Positions 24,901-38,000 of a stretch of DNA of 64,000 nucleotides are shown here, one piece after another (position 1 is the first letter of the stretch; every line of letters starts with the position of its first letter). Under the pieces are notes generated by a model that ran no database searches, was not told the origin of the DNA, and saw only the letters and a list, made by a program, of their open reading frames with translations. Source of the DNA: Amborella trichopoda (lineage: Eukaryota > Streptophyta > Magnoliopsida > Amborellales > Amborellaceae). A program made the position numbers and the translations under genes. The stretch is taken from positions 8,445,099 to 8,509,098 of the forward strand of contig NW_006498549.1 in the NCBI RefSeq assembly GCF_000471905.2, given 5' to 3'.

Positions 24901-27900
24901 TTAGCTTGATGCAATTGGTGTGATCTGCATGTTAGCTTGCAGCAATTGTTACCCAGCCACCTTCTGCAAGGCACAGAGGGAAAAAGTTAATGCCCTCCCC
25001 TGTTGCACAACATGCTCTAGACTTGGGCTTCCCTAACAATCTCATTTTTACGCCTGAAAGAGCTGGGGAGGTATGCTCATTGTTGATGGCCTTTTAAGAC
25101 ATTTATTTGAGAAGTTGTGGCACATCTCTACATTGTTCATATTATATGATGTTTCTTACCTAACTTCAATACTGAATATTTTTGTTCACCATGGTTTGAT
25201 CTCTTTATTTTTTTGTTCACCTAATTGGGATAATGCTTGGATGATGATGATAAGGGTGGTTTGATCTCTTTCTTTTACTTGTTTTGTACATGGAAATTTG
25301 CTGTGATTTGGAAATCTATATTCCCTGAATATGGAATATATTTGGAAATTCAAGATCATTTTAATCAGTATTGCAAATCCATATACCTTGAAGGCTTAAA
25401 GATGGAATAGTCGAGTTTTTCTTGATCCTCTGTGAAGCCTCTAGCAGACCTGTACTGATTCAAACATATCGCCTAAAGAAACCTACATGAGGTAGGCTTA
25501 TTCAAGATCAGATGAATAGAATAATCACTGTCACTTGTCAAAAGAAAAAAAAAAAGTAAAAGAAATATTGGAGATGATTGAATGTCTTAGAGGATCCTAT
25601 CGAGAATTATTATGCGATTCTTGTGGTGCATAAGTAGCTGGCTCCCAATGCAGATAATGCATGTGTCGCGTATAGAGTGAAGTTAAACTTGGTGCTCGTC
25701 AATTATATTGCTTACCATCGGATAAAGCTCTCCCTCATGAGCTTAACACTTTGCATTCAACTCTACGTTGTATCCATTTGAATTTGATAACCGTAACTCC
25801 CATAAACATCTCTTTTCGTGCATTATGTTGGGATATTACATAGTTTTGTGGGGAGCATGCCTCCTGAATATCAAAAAAACATGTTACCTCCATGTTCTTT
25901 CAACTGAGCCTGTGATGGCAATTGATATTTCAAATGAAGGATATCTTTTTGTGACATTGTGTTTTCACTATTTTGTTGAAACATTGAATTATTGAAATAT
26001 TGTGACACCTCTGATCAAGTCATTCGTAAAAGGTGATATAAAAACACGATTCAAGTTTAGATCTAACATTTCGAGGACCCCAAACGTTGTATTGGACCAA
26101 ATGAAGACTTGATGTACTAGTTTTAGCATATTCACAACACTAGCTAAATACATTTCTGACTTTCCGCTGGGGAACAATCCATTTGAAGGTTAACTTAAAA
26201 GCAGGTTACTCATATTTATGGTTGTCTTGGAAAGTAATAAGGAAATGAAGAGGTTATATACAGTTGTATGAGCGATGGCTTTTGGAATTCATTTTGTATA
26301 GAATAGATAGTGATTAGGGCAGAAAATATGGAAAGTAAGCATCCATTTTGGTATCCGATTTGGCAGCATGTGAATATATCAATAGTGAACATCTTTGTTG
26401 GCTTATTTTGATATATTCCTGAATTTTACGGGGATATCGGGAAACCTTTATTTTACATGCATGCAATCCAAACACACTGCTCTTTTTAGCCCAATCCTGT
26501 GAGAATCTATGTGCCAGAGAATTGTATGGAACATTTTTGGTCACGAATGGGAAGGATAAGCCTATCAATTGAGATCTCTCTCCTTCTATCCTTGCATAGT
26601 TAAGCTGGGAGTTAAACCTTTGGTGTTACCTTTGCGGTATGCCCCTACCACTCAGCCAGTTCAATGCCTATGAATTGTTCTCTGGAACATTTTTGGTCAC
26701 TAATGGGAAGGATAAGCCTATCAATTGAGAACTCTCGTTCTATCCTTGTATAGGTAAGCTGGGAGTTAAACCTTTGGTGTTACCTTTGCAGTATGCCCCT
26801 ACCATTCAGCCAGTTCAATGCCTATGAATTGATGCCTTATCCCTTTTTTTTTCCTTGCATGTTAAGCTGGGAATCAAGCTTTTGGCATTACTTTTGCAGT
26901 ACACCCTTACTACGTGGCCAATAGTTTAGGAAACAAGGGTGTTCAATGCATATTTTTCCCTCTTGGTTCCACCATTGTGTTCTCTAATTCTTTTATTAAT
27001 TTTTTGATTATTCGATAAGCAGCTCCTTCTTCTCTTTACATTCCTGCACCTCTAGGGACTGCTTGAGTTTTCCAAAGAAGCATTTCTGAGAATGAAAACT
27101 CATATCAAACTTAGAACCGTGTCAGATGCAGAAAAGACCCAAGGGTAGGGACTCTTTAAAGATTTTACTGGTGGCTAAAAGGGACCAAGTCATTGGTCTG
27201 AAATTTGTTGTACAATTAGATTTGTATTTGTTGTATTCATCTGTTGAAAAATTTGTCTAACCTCTTGTAGGCTCTTGGTTTTATTTTTTTCCTTCAGCAT
27301 GTTAATAATTTTGTTGCCAGTGTGCTAGTGATTTGTTTCATTCTTACATGGATTGCTATTCATTGATGGGCATTCTAAAGGGCAAATTCCTCGTTTCCTG
27401 AAGTGTCATATGCTTTAGGAGTTTTTTCCGAATGCTATCTTGTTGTCACGCAGGAGAAATTTTTGTCTGATTTGAGGGCTATAAAACCTGAACTTTGTGT
27501 CACGGCAGCATATGGGAACATTTTGCCCAACAAATTTCTTGAGATTCCACAATGCGGTCTGTAATCCTGAGCTCAATCGTGAAGATATGTCATTTTCTCT
27601 ACATAATGAAATGCTCAGCATCTATTTTGTTTTGCTATCTCTGTGCATCACTATGAATTTCATTTCATAAAAACCAATAAAATTTTTATTGTGCTACATC
27701 TAGAACTTATATCGCATTCACGTATCTTTCTTCTCGTTTTACACGACACATATTGGCCAAACCATGGGGAATTTTGGGCAGCTGTTGTAAATTTGTGCCA
27801 ATGTTTGAATCAGTCCTCAAAAATGGTTATTGGCCTTACTAGTTTTACTAGTCAATATATTTATGGGAAACATTTTCTGTCTCATGTGGTGCTTATTTTT

Positions 27901-29004
27901 CCTGGGCATAGACAACAGGCATCAGTTCTTTTTCTTTTTTTTTGGGTCTCATCTGGTTCACCTTTTTATTTCTATGAGTTTCAATTTGCATTAACATGAA
28001 GGCGCCTCTTGCCTTATTGTATAGTTTATGGTTCCTGTTTGGAATTTAATAGATAGACATGTTCCTTGGGGTTGGTAGCAGATGCATACTATGGCTTGAG
28101 TGCATCCATTTTGATGGTTGGTTCGTTTGTAAAGTTGAAAACTAAAAGTGAAGTTTGTGGCATGTTTGGATGCCCTTGCAAATAATAGGCCGAACCACAA
28201 ATTAAAAAACAAAGATGTCCTGACCTCCTATTTTCATCTCCAGAACTCAGTCATTTGTTTGTTGGGGTTGTGTGGTCTCAAGGCACCCAATTCTCTCTTT
28301 TCAAACTACCTCTCTCTGCCTCTCTATTTCTAGAATTTCTCTTTTTTTCTCTAGCTTTCTCTCTCTAAAACTTCCCTGCGAATGGGGAGGGGCCAGATGC
28401 CATAGGTTTTTGGAGAACTCTATTGAAGTGGATTGGAAGAGTGGAGTGTTTATGTTGCAGAAATTAGGTTCTTTTGTAGCGCTAGGAGCCATTAAAGGAG
28501 AAGAAGCAAGGGGAGAGCAAGTAGAAGTCATCTCAGAGAGGGGGAGAAGTTGGGGTCTGATTAGGTTGGGGTTAGGGTAATGGCAGCTATATGGATGAAA
28601 GGTTAGGGAGTTCTGAAGAGTTTGTGGGCCATATTTGTGGATTGTGGGGATGTGGCTTGTTTTTGTGATTCTAAGTTCTAAGTGTTGTCCTTTTTCTCTT
28701 TTCTTGATAATCGAAAGCAATGAAGCTCATAACATATTACGACTAATGAAATCCTCTGTCTTTTCCACTTTATCTTTGAACCTTGTTTATTTGAATTTCA
28801 ATCAATGGAATGGAAACTGATGGGTAGAAAGCATCTCCAAAGAATCACGGCTGTGAAATACCAAATCCAATGATCAATGACAGCATAAAAAAAGGTAAAG
28901 AGAGGAAGGCCCAGAGGCCAGCACCAACCTTTAAATACCAATAGAGGGAGAGAATGAAGAGAGACAATGTAGAGAGAGAGAGACAATGAACTGAGAAAAG
29001 GAGT

Positions 29005-29047
<43 letters not shown>

Positions 29048-32000
29048 GGAATCCATTCTTGCTGGAGGTGAGAAGGTTATGGATCAGAGACCATGGAGTT
29101 GAGTGAATAGATTTGGGGGACATGGCAGCCAAACAGGTCCAGAGAACAATATGATCTGGATGCAATTTATGGAAATGCAACAGATAACTATCTGCATTTA
29201 AAAATAATAATAATTGCAGTTTCATTTTCATTTGCAGCCTAATCAGGGGAAAATCTTGACCCATGCGTTGGTTTGTGTCTGCCATGCAAATGCCTTTCTT
29301 GAAGCACAATGAGATGAGTGTGCAATTTCAGCACTGATCACAAGAAAGAGGGACTTTACCTTTTGACCATGGGGGAACTACTCTTGTTTCTAGTTATTGC
29401 ATACCATGGGCTGGATGCACACACTCACACACATATAAGTTCTCAATATATGATTCCAAATGTAAAAGCCAGGGAATACCTAGATCAACTTTTTTTTTTT
29501 GTATTTAATCAACATGATTTATTTGTTTTTCATTTCTTTTGAATTTCTCATTATCTTCAGTAGGAAGTTTAATATCACATTGACCACATAGGACATTATA
29601 ATGCCTCATGAAGGATTTAATTCAATGAAAGCCATGGGGCCTGTGGCCTGGTGGATTCCATCAAAACGCTACCAGATAACTAATCTTCCAATACATTTAT
29701 GAAGCGACAATGGTGTATTGCCAGTGCCGCAGCGCTATGGATTTGGAATTTTGGGTTAGGCCAGAACCCGTGCTAAAAGGTCGACAGACTCAACCTGAGT
29801 TGCCTGATTCAAGTTGGTTTTGGGGGTGGCCAATTTAATACAATCCCAACTTTTTTGGGGCCTTTTTGTTTTGTTAGGTATAAAAATAAAAAATTTGCAA
29901 ACCTTTTTCCGTCTTCAAACTCAACTTGCTGACTTAAGTCATTTTTCCAAGATTCGACTTCTGGCTGGGCTTCATATTTTTGAAAATTGGACTGAACAGT
30001 CAAATGGCACAAGGAATATAATTATACTTCGAATTGTCAACTTGCCTTGGCATTTTCCTGAATCATGACAGACATATCCGTGCTCCACATCTACTTAAAT
30101 ATTTTTGAGACTATTTGTGTGGTGGGCTTGCATTTAGTTTGCCTGTATTTTGTGTGCGATTCCACATATTTAGCCTGTAGCCTTTTGTTTATTGCAAATA
30201 CATATTCTTCCTATTTGTGTACTATGGATTACATGTAAATGCTACTAACAAAATTAATTTTGATAATATGCCCATGAGTGACATGTGTAGATGTGTGTGG
30301 AGTCTATATCTCCTTAGTTCTTATTATTCTAGAGAGGTTTATGATATTGTCAGTTGTGTCTCCTTCCATGTTCTACATGAGGAAGGGCAAACATTTTTGA
30401 GATTCAGGTGTTATCAGATGATTACATTGGAGGCATTATTTTCTTTTGTTTTTGGTGCAGTAGTCATATTTGATGTTTTTACTTGGTCTTTCTTTTTCTT
30501 TCCATTGTAAGAGATTGTATTACGGGGCCATTAGCTTTGTCTGAGAAATTGTTTTTAGCAACAGTTGTAACTTTGGTATTAGAGCAGAACACTCGGGTTT
30601 CCATGAATTTCTCCCCTAGTTCAGATCCATCCATCCTTAACTTATTACTAGTGCCAATATCTGCTATCATGTAATCATATGAGGATTACAATACAACCCT
30701 TGGACCAATAGTTCAGCCTAATGAAAAGAGTGCCAAAAGGGTATGCCCATGCTAGAGTGCCTTAGTAACCGAGGGGTGCACTTCCTGGTTAGTCTATGAA
30801 GGTTCTCTAAACTTTTGGAGACCCTCAACAAGGGAATTCTCTTAGGCTGCATTAACTTGATAAATGTTCTTTGGATCATCAATGTTTGGACCACTAGATT
30901 TATGCCATCCATTTCTAGTGTTTTAAAAAGCAGGTACCTGGCCCTCCTTGGTGCCCACCTAAGGCAGCCCGGGGCCTAGCTACCTCGCCTCCGGTGAGGA
31001 GACCCACCCCTATCCTGGGTGGCCTAGCGTCGAGCAGCGTCTATGCGGCCGCTTAGTGCCCCCTTTTGAGTCACCTTTACGAGGGCAAAAAATGGCCTCA
31101 GGTAAGGCCATTGTCTTTTTTCTCGCTTTTAAGGGGGGGATTTATTTATTTCTTTATTAGTGACTCGGGGGGGGGGTTGTTGTTGATAGTCCTACCCCCT
31201 AACACTGAGAAATCCTAGTCTTTGTTTAACATGAGCTTTGAGCTACCTATCTTGAATCACTCTTTTCTAACCAACTTTGTTTGTATTTTTCATGGCCCCC
31301 TTCTTTCTCACTTAGAATCAAAATCATTGTTGTCTTGCTCTTTTGATAGGGTAGGGAGGGATACCAAAGAAAAAGAAAAAAAGAAAAAGAAAAGTTTTTT
31401 TTTTTGGGGTAAGTGTTGACTGTTGTGTTGCAAAGAGTTTTTTTTTTGATAACTGTTAACGTTTGTATTGAGAAAGAGGGATAGATACATGAGACAGACA
31501 GAGCAGGAGTGCCTAAACGATAGGGCTTCTGGTAAAAAATGGGTCAAAAAACCGTAAACAAAATGGGGTTATAAGAAGTCCCCTTACACAGTAAAGAGTT
31601 AGTGTACAAAAAAGATACAAAGGAGGCGAGGGAGAGAATCAAGCAAAAAGCACAGTCCCTTAGATCTCCACAAAAACCCCCATAAACCCTCCCATTAGAG
31701 CTCCGCAAAAAACCCATAACACCACTAGTCTTCAACGCCGGCTCTGGCTCCATCCTTACCTAGTAGATCGGCGAACCCGTTCGATGTCCTTGAGGTATGC
31801 CTCCATAACATTGGCGTATCCCTGCAGAGATAGTTGATTTCGTCATAAATGGGTAAGAGATACCAAGGGGGAGGAGCTGAAGCCCAAGAAACTGAGAAAC
31901 TGACCCCAGGACCGATCAAAACTTTGAATGCCTCTAAGGAGAGTCATAGATTCAGTGAACTGCGAGTCATGTAACCGAATGTATTCAGAGATGGAGAAGA

Positions 32001-35000
32001 GGACATTTTGAAGGTCTCTAAAGCCTCTCCTATCCCTGCATGCCCAGGATTGCCGAGTGAGCAGCCGTCAAAATTAAGTTTAATAGTTCCTTGGGGAGGA
32101 GCCGTCCAAGCAACAAAATCTTTGTTTTTCTTTGGGTTATGGAATAAAATATGCTCCCAATTCCGGTAGAAAGAGTCCTTAGGAATGCCTTTGAACCAGG
32201 GTAGCTGCCCAGAAAGTTACTAAGGAGGTAACTTTCAGGAATAACCGAGAGGCGGGGGTGGACTCTCCCTTAAAAATACTGCCATTTCTTTCAATCTAGA
32301 TGGTCCATATTGTTGCTGCCACAGTAGCTCTCCAAATGATTCTACCAGCTTTCGGCCTATGCTCAGCCAAGTTTAACTCCAAAAGATCTTTCACAGTCGG
32401 GGGTAAGACCCAAAGAACCCGAAAGAGTTGAAGGAGGAGACTCCAAATCTCATGGGCCACATTACAGTGGAGGAAGAGGTGGTTATTTGATTCCTCATGG
32501 TTCAAACACATGGCACACCTATTGGGAATAGGGATACCTTTCCTTTGAAGTTGGTCCACTGTGAGTGCCCTGTTGGATCCTGCTATCCAGTTAAAGGTTT
32601 GTACTTTTGGGGGAGCAATGGTCTTCCAAACTAGTGCGAGAGTCGGAATAGGATTGAGGGGGAAAGTAAGGGGTTGGATGAGACTTTTGTAGAAGGAAGC
32701 GACGTTGAATTCCCCCGAGGGGGTAAGGGACCACACCAGCTTATCCCTCCCCTGGATCGACATGAAGGTGTTGAAGAGCAAGGACAAGAGGGAGAGAAAT
32801 TGAAGGGTTTCCTCCTCGGAAAGGTTCCTTCTAAAAGATGGGTTCCAACGTCTCCTACCTCCCTCAATATTGAATTCGTCCTCAACGGTAGCTTCTCTAT
32901 TCCTCGCAACAGAGTACAGTAAGGGTTGGGAATCCTTGAAAGGGGCATTACCTAGCCATAAATCAGTCCAAAACCTGACTCTATTACCCTCTCTAGTCTT
33001 AAGTGTTTCCTAAAAGAAGAAAGGGATGTCGTAAGGGACCTCCACACCTCTGAAGCGTTGGACTAGGATCTGTCACCAGGGATCCACGAAATGGTCGGGA
33101 CATTGTACTTATCCCGAAGAACTTGCGACCAAAGAGAACCAGGTTGGGTGGCCAAACGCCAGCACCATTTCCCTAAGAGGGCGATGTTGTGTTTTCTCAA
33201 ATTTCTGATCCCTAGTCCCCCTTGAGATTTGGGTAAAAGAATCTTATCCCAGGAGATAAGATGGAACTTACTTTTGGCAGCCTGACCCGACCAGAGAAAG
33301 TTTCTCATAAGCTGATCCAAACGGTAGGCCACCGAGGCTGGAAGGTGGAAAAGAGACATCATATACACCGGTGCGTTAGAAAGAGTTGCTTTGATAAGGG
33401 CGGTCCTACCTGCTTGGGATAGGCACTGCTCTTTCCAACCAATCAACCTCCTATCCACCTTGTCTATAACATGGGACCAGTTGTTCTTTTTAGGTTTGCC
33501 CAGTCCTAAGGGGTGACCCAAATAGGAAGTGGGTAAAACCTCCACCTTGCATTCTCAACCCGGAATAAGGTCACTAATAAGGTTAGGGGTGATGGCAACA
33601 CCCATCATCTTAGATTTCGCCATGTTAACCTTGAAACTTGTGGCCCTTTGGAAACACTTGAGGAAAATTCTAAGTTTTTTCCACCTCCGTGGGGAAGGCC
33701 TCAAGGAAGACCAAGGTGTTGTCTGCATATTGCAGATGCGACACAGTGGGCCTTCTTCTAGACGACGCAAAATCAGAGAAGAGGTTAGCACGATAGAGGC
33801 GGCCGAGAGAACGGCTGAAAACCTCAGCTGAGATCGCAAAGAGGAAGGGAGACAACGGATCCCCTTGTCGCAAGCCTCTAGATGACTGGAAAAACCCTTT
33901 GGGTGACACATTGATGAGGATAGAGAAAGTTGGGTGTGAATAACACCGCCTCATCCATTTTCGCCAGCGTTCTCAAAAGCCCATACGGGCCATAGTCTCA
34001 TTTAAAACCGACCAGTCAACATGGTCGTAGGCTTTCTTCCAGTCAATCTTGAAAATGAGGCCCGGTTCTTTGGCTAGATGTCTAGCATGGAGACATTCGT
34101 TTGCTATTAAAACCTTGTCAAGGATTTGTCTATTTTTGAGAGAGGCTGACTGCGAGGGGGATATGACCGAGGGTAGGACCTGTTGGAGCCGAGAAGCCAG
34201 AACCTTAGCTAGAATCTTATAGGAGGAGTTGAGCAAACTTATAGGGCGGAAGTCCTTAAGTTCCTCCGCCCCTTCAACCTTTGGGACCAGAGTGATGAAC
34301 GTAGTGTTGATGGATTTGTTAAGAATCCCTCGCTGAAAGAACTCGGAGAAGATATTCAAAAAATCCAACCGAAAGGTCTGCCAAAAAGACTTGAAGGGGG
34401 CCATCGGAAACCGTCAAGCCCGGGGGCTTTGTCTTTAGCAAGATTATCCAATGCTAAGATTATTTTCTCTTCGAGGAAAGGGCGCTCTAACCACAAAGCT
34501 TGTTCATCGGAGAGAGACAAGAAATCCAGGTCGACCATGAAAGGTTTATGGCCTATGGGGGCAGTATAAAGATTCTGGAAGAAAGAGATAATAGCAGCTT
34601 CAATCTCAGCCGGCTGTTTCAAGAGGCGATCGTTAACTTTGATGGACGAGATAGAATTATCCTTCCTATGACAGTTAGCAATCCTGTGGAAGAACCGGGT
34701 ATTGTGATCTCCAGTTTTGAGCCAGTTAACCCTAGATATCTGATACCAATAGATCTCCTCCTTTTTCAGAGTGGAGAAGAAATCAAGTTTATACTGGGTT
34801 CTGAGGTTAGCTTCGGGGGAAGAGAGTGGTAAGGATTCTTCTAAGCTATCCAAAACTTGAATATTCTTTAGGAGGTCGTTCTTGAAGAGGTTATAATTCC
34901 CAGGGACAGTCTTACTCCAGGACTTAAGGGCGGCCTTGAGTAACTTAATTTTCGACTGAAGCTCTACCACTGACTTGGGCAGAAAAAGAAGTCCACTAGG

Positions 35001-38000
35001 AAGAAATCAAAGTGTGGAGAGACACCTCTTCCATCTAAGCAAGCTCGAACCTAAACGGTTTAGGGCCTCTGTTGACTGCAATGGTAGACAAAAGGATGGG
35101 GCAATGATCAGAAGTCGGTTTATGCAAGGTTAGGGCATGAGAGCCAGGGAAGAACTCTTCCCAGTCTAAAGAAAGCAGGAACCTATCCAATTTAGAGAAG
35201 ATGGGCCGGGAGGAATAGCTTGACCAAGTAACTTGGAGGGGGATGTCAAGCAGCTCGTTCCTAGAGATAAAATCTGAAAAAGCAACCATCCCTTGGGAAA
35301 TAAACAAACTAGAGTTACGTTCGAAAGACCACTGACTAGTGTTAAAGTCCCCACCCAAGCACCAATGAGGTGGGGGAGAGACGCAACATAACCTAGTTCA
35401 GACCAGAGGCGCGATCTAATCGAGGATGAGCACGGGCCGTAGACGGCCGTGAATTTCCATTCCAGGCCATCAGATACCCTTGACAGCAGGATAGGGACCG
35501 AGAATTCCCCCACAAAAGAGGAGACAAGCGAGTGGTCAGAGGGATCCCAGATTACCCAGATACCCCCGGATGCCCCTTCAGCAGATAGAGCCAGCCACTG
35601 GCAAGAGCGTCTACCCCAAATCTGACGAACTTGGAGTAGGGAAGGTTCAAGACACTTAGTTTCAGTAAGGGCAAGGATAAGGGGACAGTGTTTGACAGAC
35701 ATGTCCTTGATAGCGGTCCTTTTGTTTGGGTGACCCAAACCCCTGATATTCCAATAAATGATCTTCATGGGAAAGAAGAAGAGGGGAGGAGGGAGGCGAT
35801 TCTGGGAGCACGCCTCGGAGCAGAGAGAGAAGGGGAGAAAAAGGGCACAATGGCGGAGGACGGTCCCTGAACAGATAGGGAAGAGAAGAGGTTCAAAAGC
35901 TCCCTCTTCCCTTTGAAACCCACCTCCATACGACTTTGAGGGTCAGCCAGCATGAAGCGATGTGCCGGACCTTCCGGGCCATCGTGTTGGAAGCCCATCA
36001 CACGGTAAATTTCTCGCATCCTAGCCAAGTCATGGTCTGGCCCATCACTGTCGATCCCCTCCTGACTAGAGGCCACCTAGGGGGGAGATATGGACGTTGA
36101 GACAACAGCCTCTGAAGAGGGGAGTCCATCCCCGTCGACCCCCCCATCCAAGTCCTTGGGCGAAGGGGGGAGCGATGGGCTCCTCTGGAAATTCATGGAG
36201 AGCCTCGAGAGGGGGGGGGACGGGGAGAAGGAGGCGTATAGGTCCGAGGGGAGGGGGGGACCATATTGATAGCTGGAGGAGGAGGAGGAGGGAGAGTGGA
36301 TGACAAAGGGTACTGGGGGAGGGAAAGGGGCGAGAGGTAACCCGAAAAAGAGAGGGGGAGCAGGTAGCGAGAGGGGTCCAGTTGAGGCGAAAGTCCACAG
36401 GAAGGGGTAGGCGGGGGTGAAGTTGGGGTCAATGGAGGTGAGAATGGAAGGGGGGGGGAGGTAGGTAAGACGGTGGGACACAAAGAGAATGATGGGAGAG
36501 GCCGAAGGGACCAAGGCAGTGGTGGGAGGAATGGACCCAATGGACCTTAATGATGCTAGGGATAAGGCTGTGAGGATGGTAAGAGTTGAGAGAGGGGTGC
36601 GTGAGGTCCACGTCCTGAAAGGGAGGGAAAGGGTCCATTGAAACCAAGGTCGCAGGTGGAGGAAGACCGGAGGGCAGCTGCAAAGAAAAGAGAAAGACAG
36701 CAGAAGGGGAGAGGGATGACCCAGAGTGAGAGGGACGAGTCAAGGACAGCAGAAGGGGAGAGGGATGACTTAGAGTGAGAGAAAAGGCCGTTTGTATGCG
36801 GGAAGCAACACGCGGTGCTCCATAAAATGGAGGGGGCAGAGATGGGGGGCTCGAGGACATCATTGGCGGCACCCTGAAGTAGAGGAGTAGCAGGAGGATG
36901 GACGAAGGAGGAAGCGAAGGGGAAGGACACATCATTATCCAGAGGGGAGAAGACGTAGGGAGAACGGCGGTCAATCAGAGAAGGGAAGGCGGCGTGGATG
37001 CCATCACGCTCTTCAAAGATGGGACATCTGTATGGGTAGGAGGCAACGTGGCGAAAACCGGGGGAGACACGCCGAAAGAACCCGAAGGGTCGCCAGTGGG
37101 GAAGCCATGCTCACACGTGTGAAGGGGGAGCTACTCCAAGCGGGATTGAATTTGCAAAGACCAACGAGGAGGCCAGAGCTTCGGCCACTGAGGAGTTGGT
37201 AGGTCGGACGAAGAGAGAGAAGGAAAGAATGGTGTATCCATTGGAATTTCTGAATGAGCCCCCTATTCCAGTAGAGCTCGGGTTGCCAAGGGAGCAGCCA
37301 TCAAAGTTGAGCTTCACTTGGCCCGGCTCAGGTGGTCTCCATAAAGAGGAACGAGAGATCTTTGCTGAACGAAGGGTCACCAGTGGGGAATCCATGCTCA
37401 CGCGTGTGAAGGGGGCAAGGAAGTATGGAAAAAGGGACCGACAAGACGAAAGAGGCAATCGGGCCAGGTAGCAAAAGGGGACCCGGGGCCACAGCAAGCT
37501 GGGAAGAGGGAAGCGGGTCCTTCGGGCCATCCTTACTGGGCTTAAGAAGGCAGAGAGGCTAAAGGGGAGAGAGATCTAAGGCTGTGGCAGAAGCCACGTT
37601 TCCAAAGGGGGGAGAACAGAGAGGGGGGTAGGTAAGAGGTGGGCCAAGGAGGCACGAAAAGGAGAAAAGTGGCAAGGGGCCACACAAGAAGACGGCGCTC
37701 TCAGGACAGTGGCAGAATCTGTTGACAGGCAGGAGGGGGGAGCCTACGACGCATGGACTGACGGGACAGCTGGAGAGGACAACGAGGCAGGAAGGGGCTT
37801 AGTAGGTTGGCACGCGCACAACGGAGGGGTGGGCACAGGAGGCGGTAGCTGAGGGGAGTCGTCCAGGGGGGAAGGGGATTTCAAGTAAGATGGGCCTGGG
37901 TCAAAGTGTCAACCCGAGGAGGAAGGAGAGGGCTCTTTGCCAGGGCGGCAGCAAGAGGAGGAAAGGGGCCAAGGAGGGCGCAGCTAGGGGGGGCGGCGCA

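Noticed and set aside
28301..28720. 139-codon minus-strand frame in intron 4
   Set aside because: No recognisable domain, low-complexity Pro/Ser/Arg composition and no supporting splice context; left as unassigned intron.
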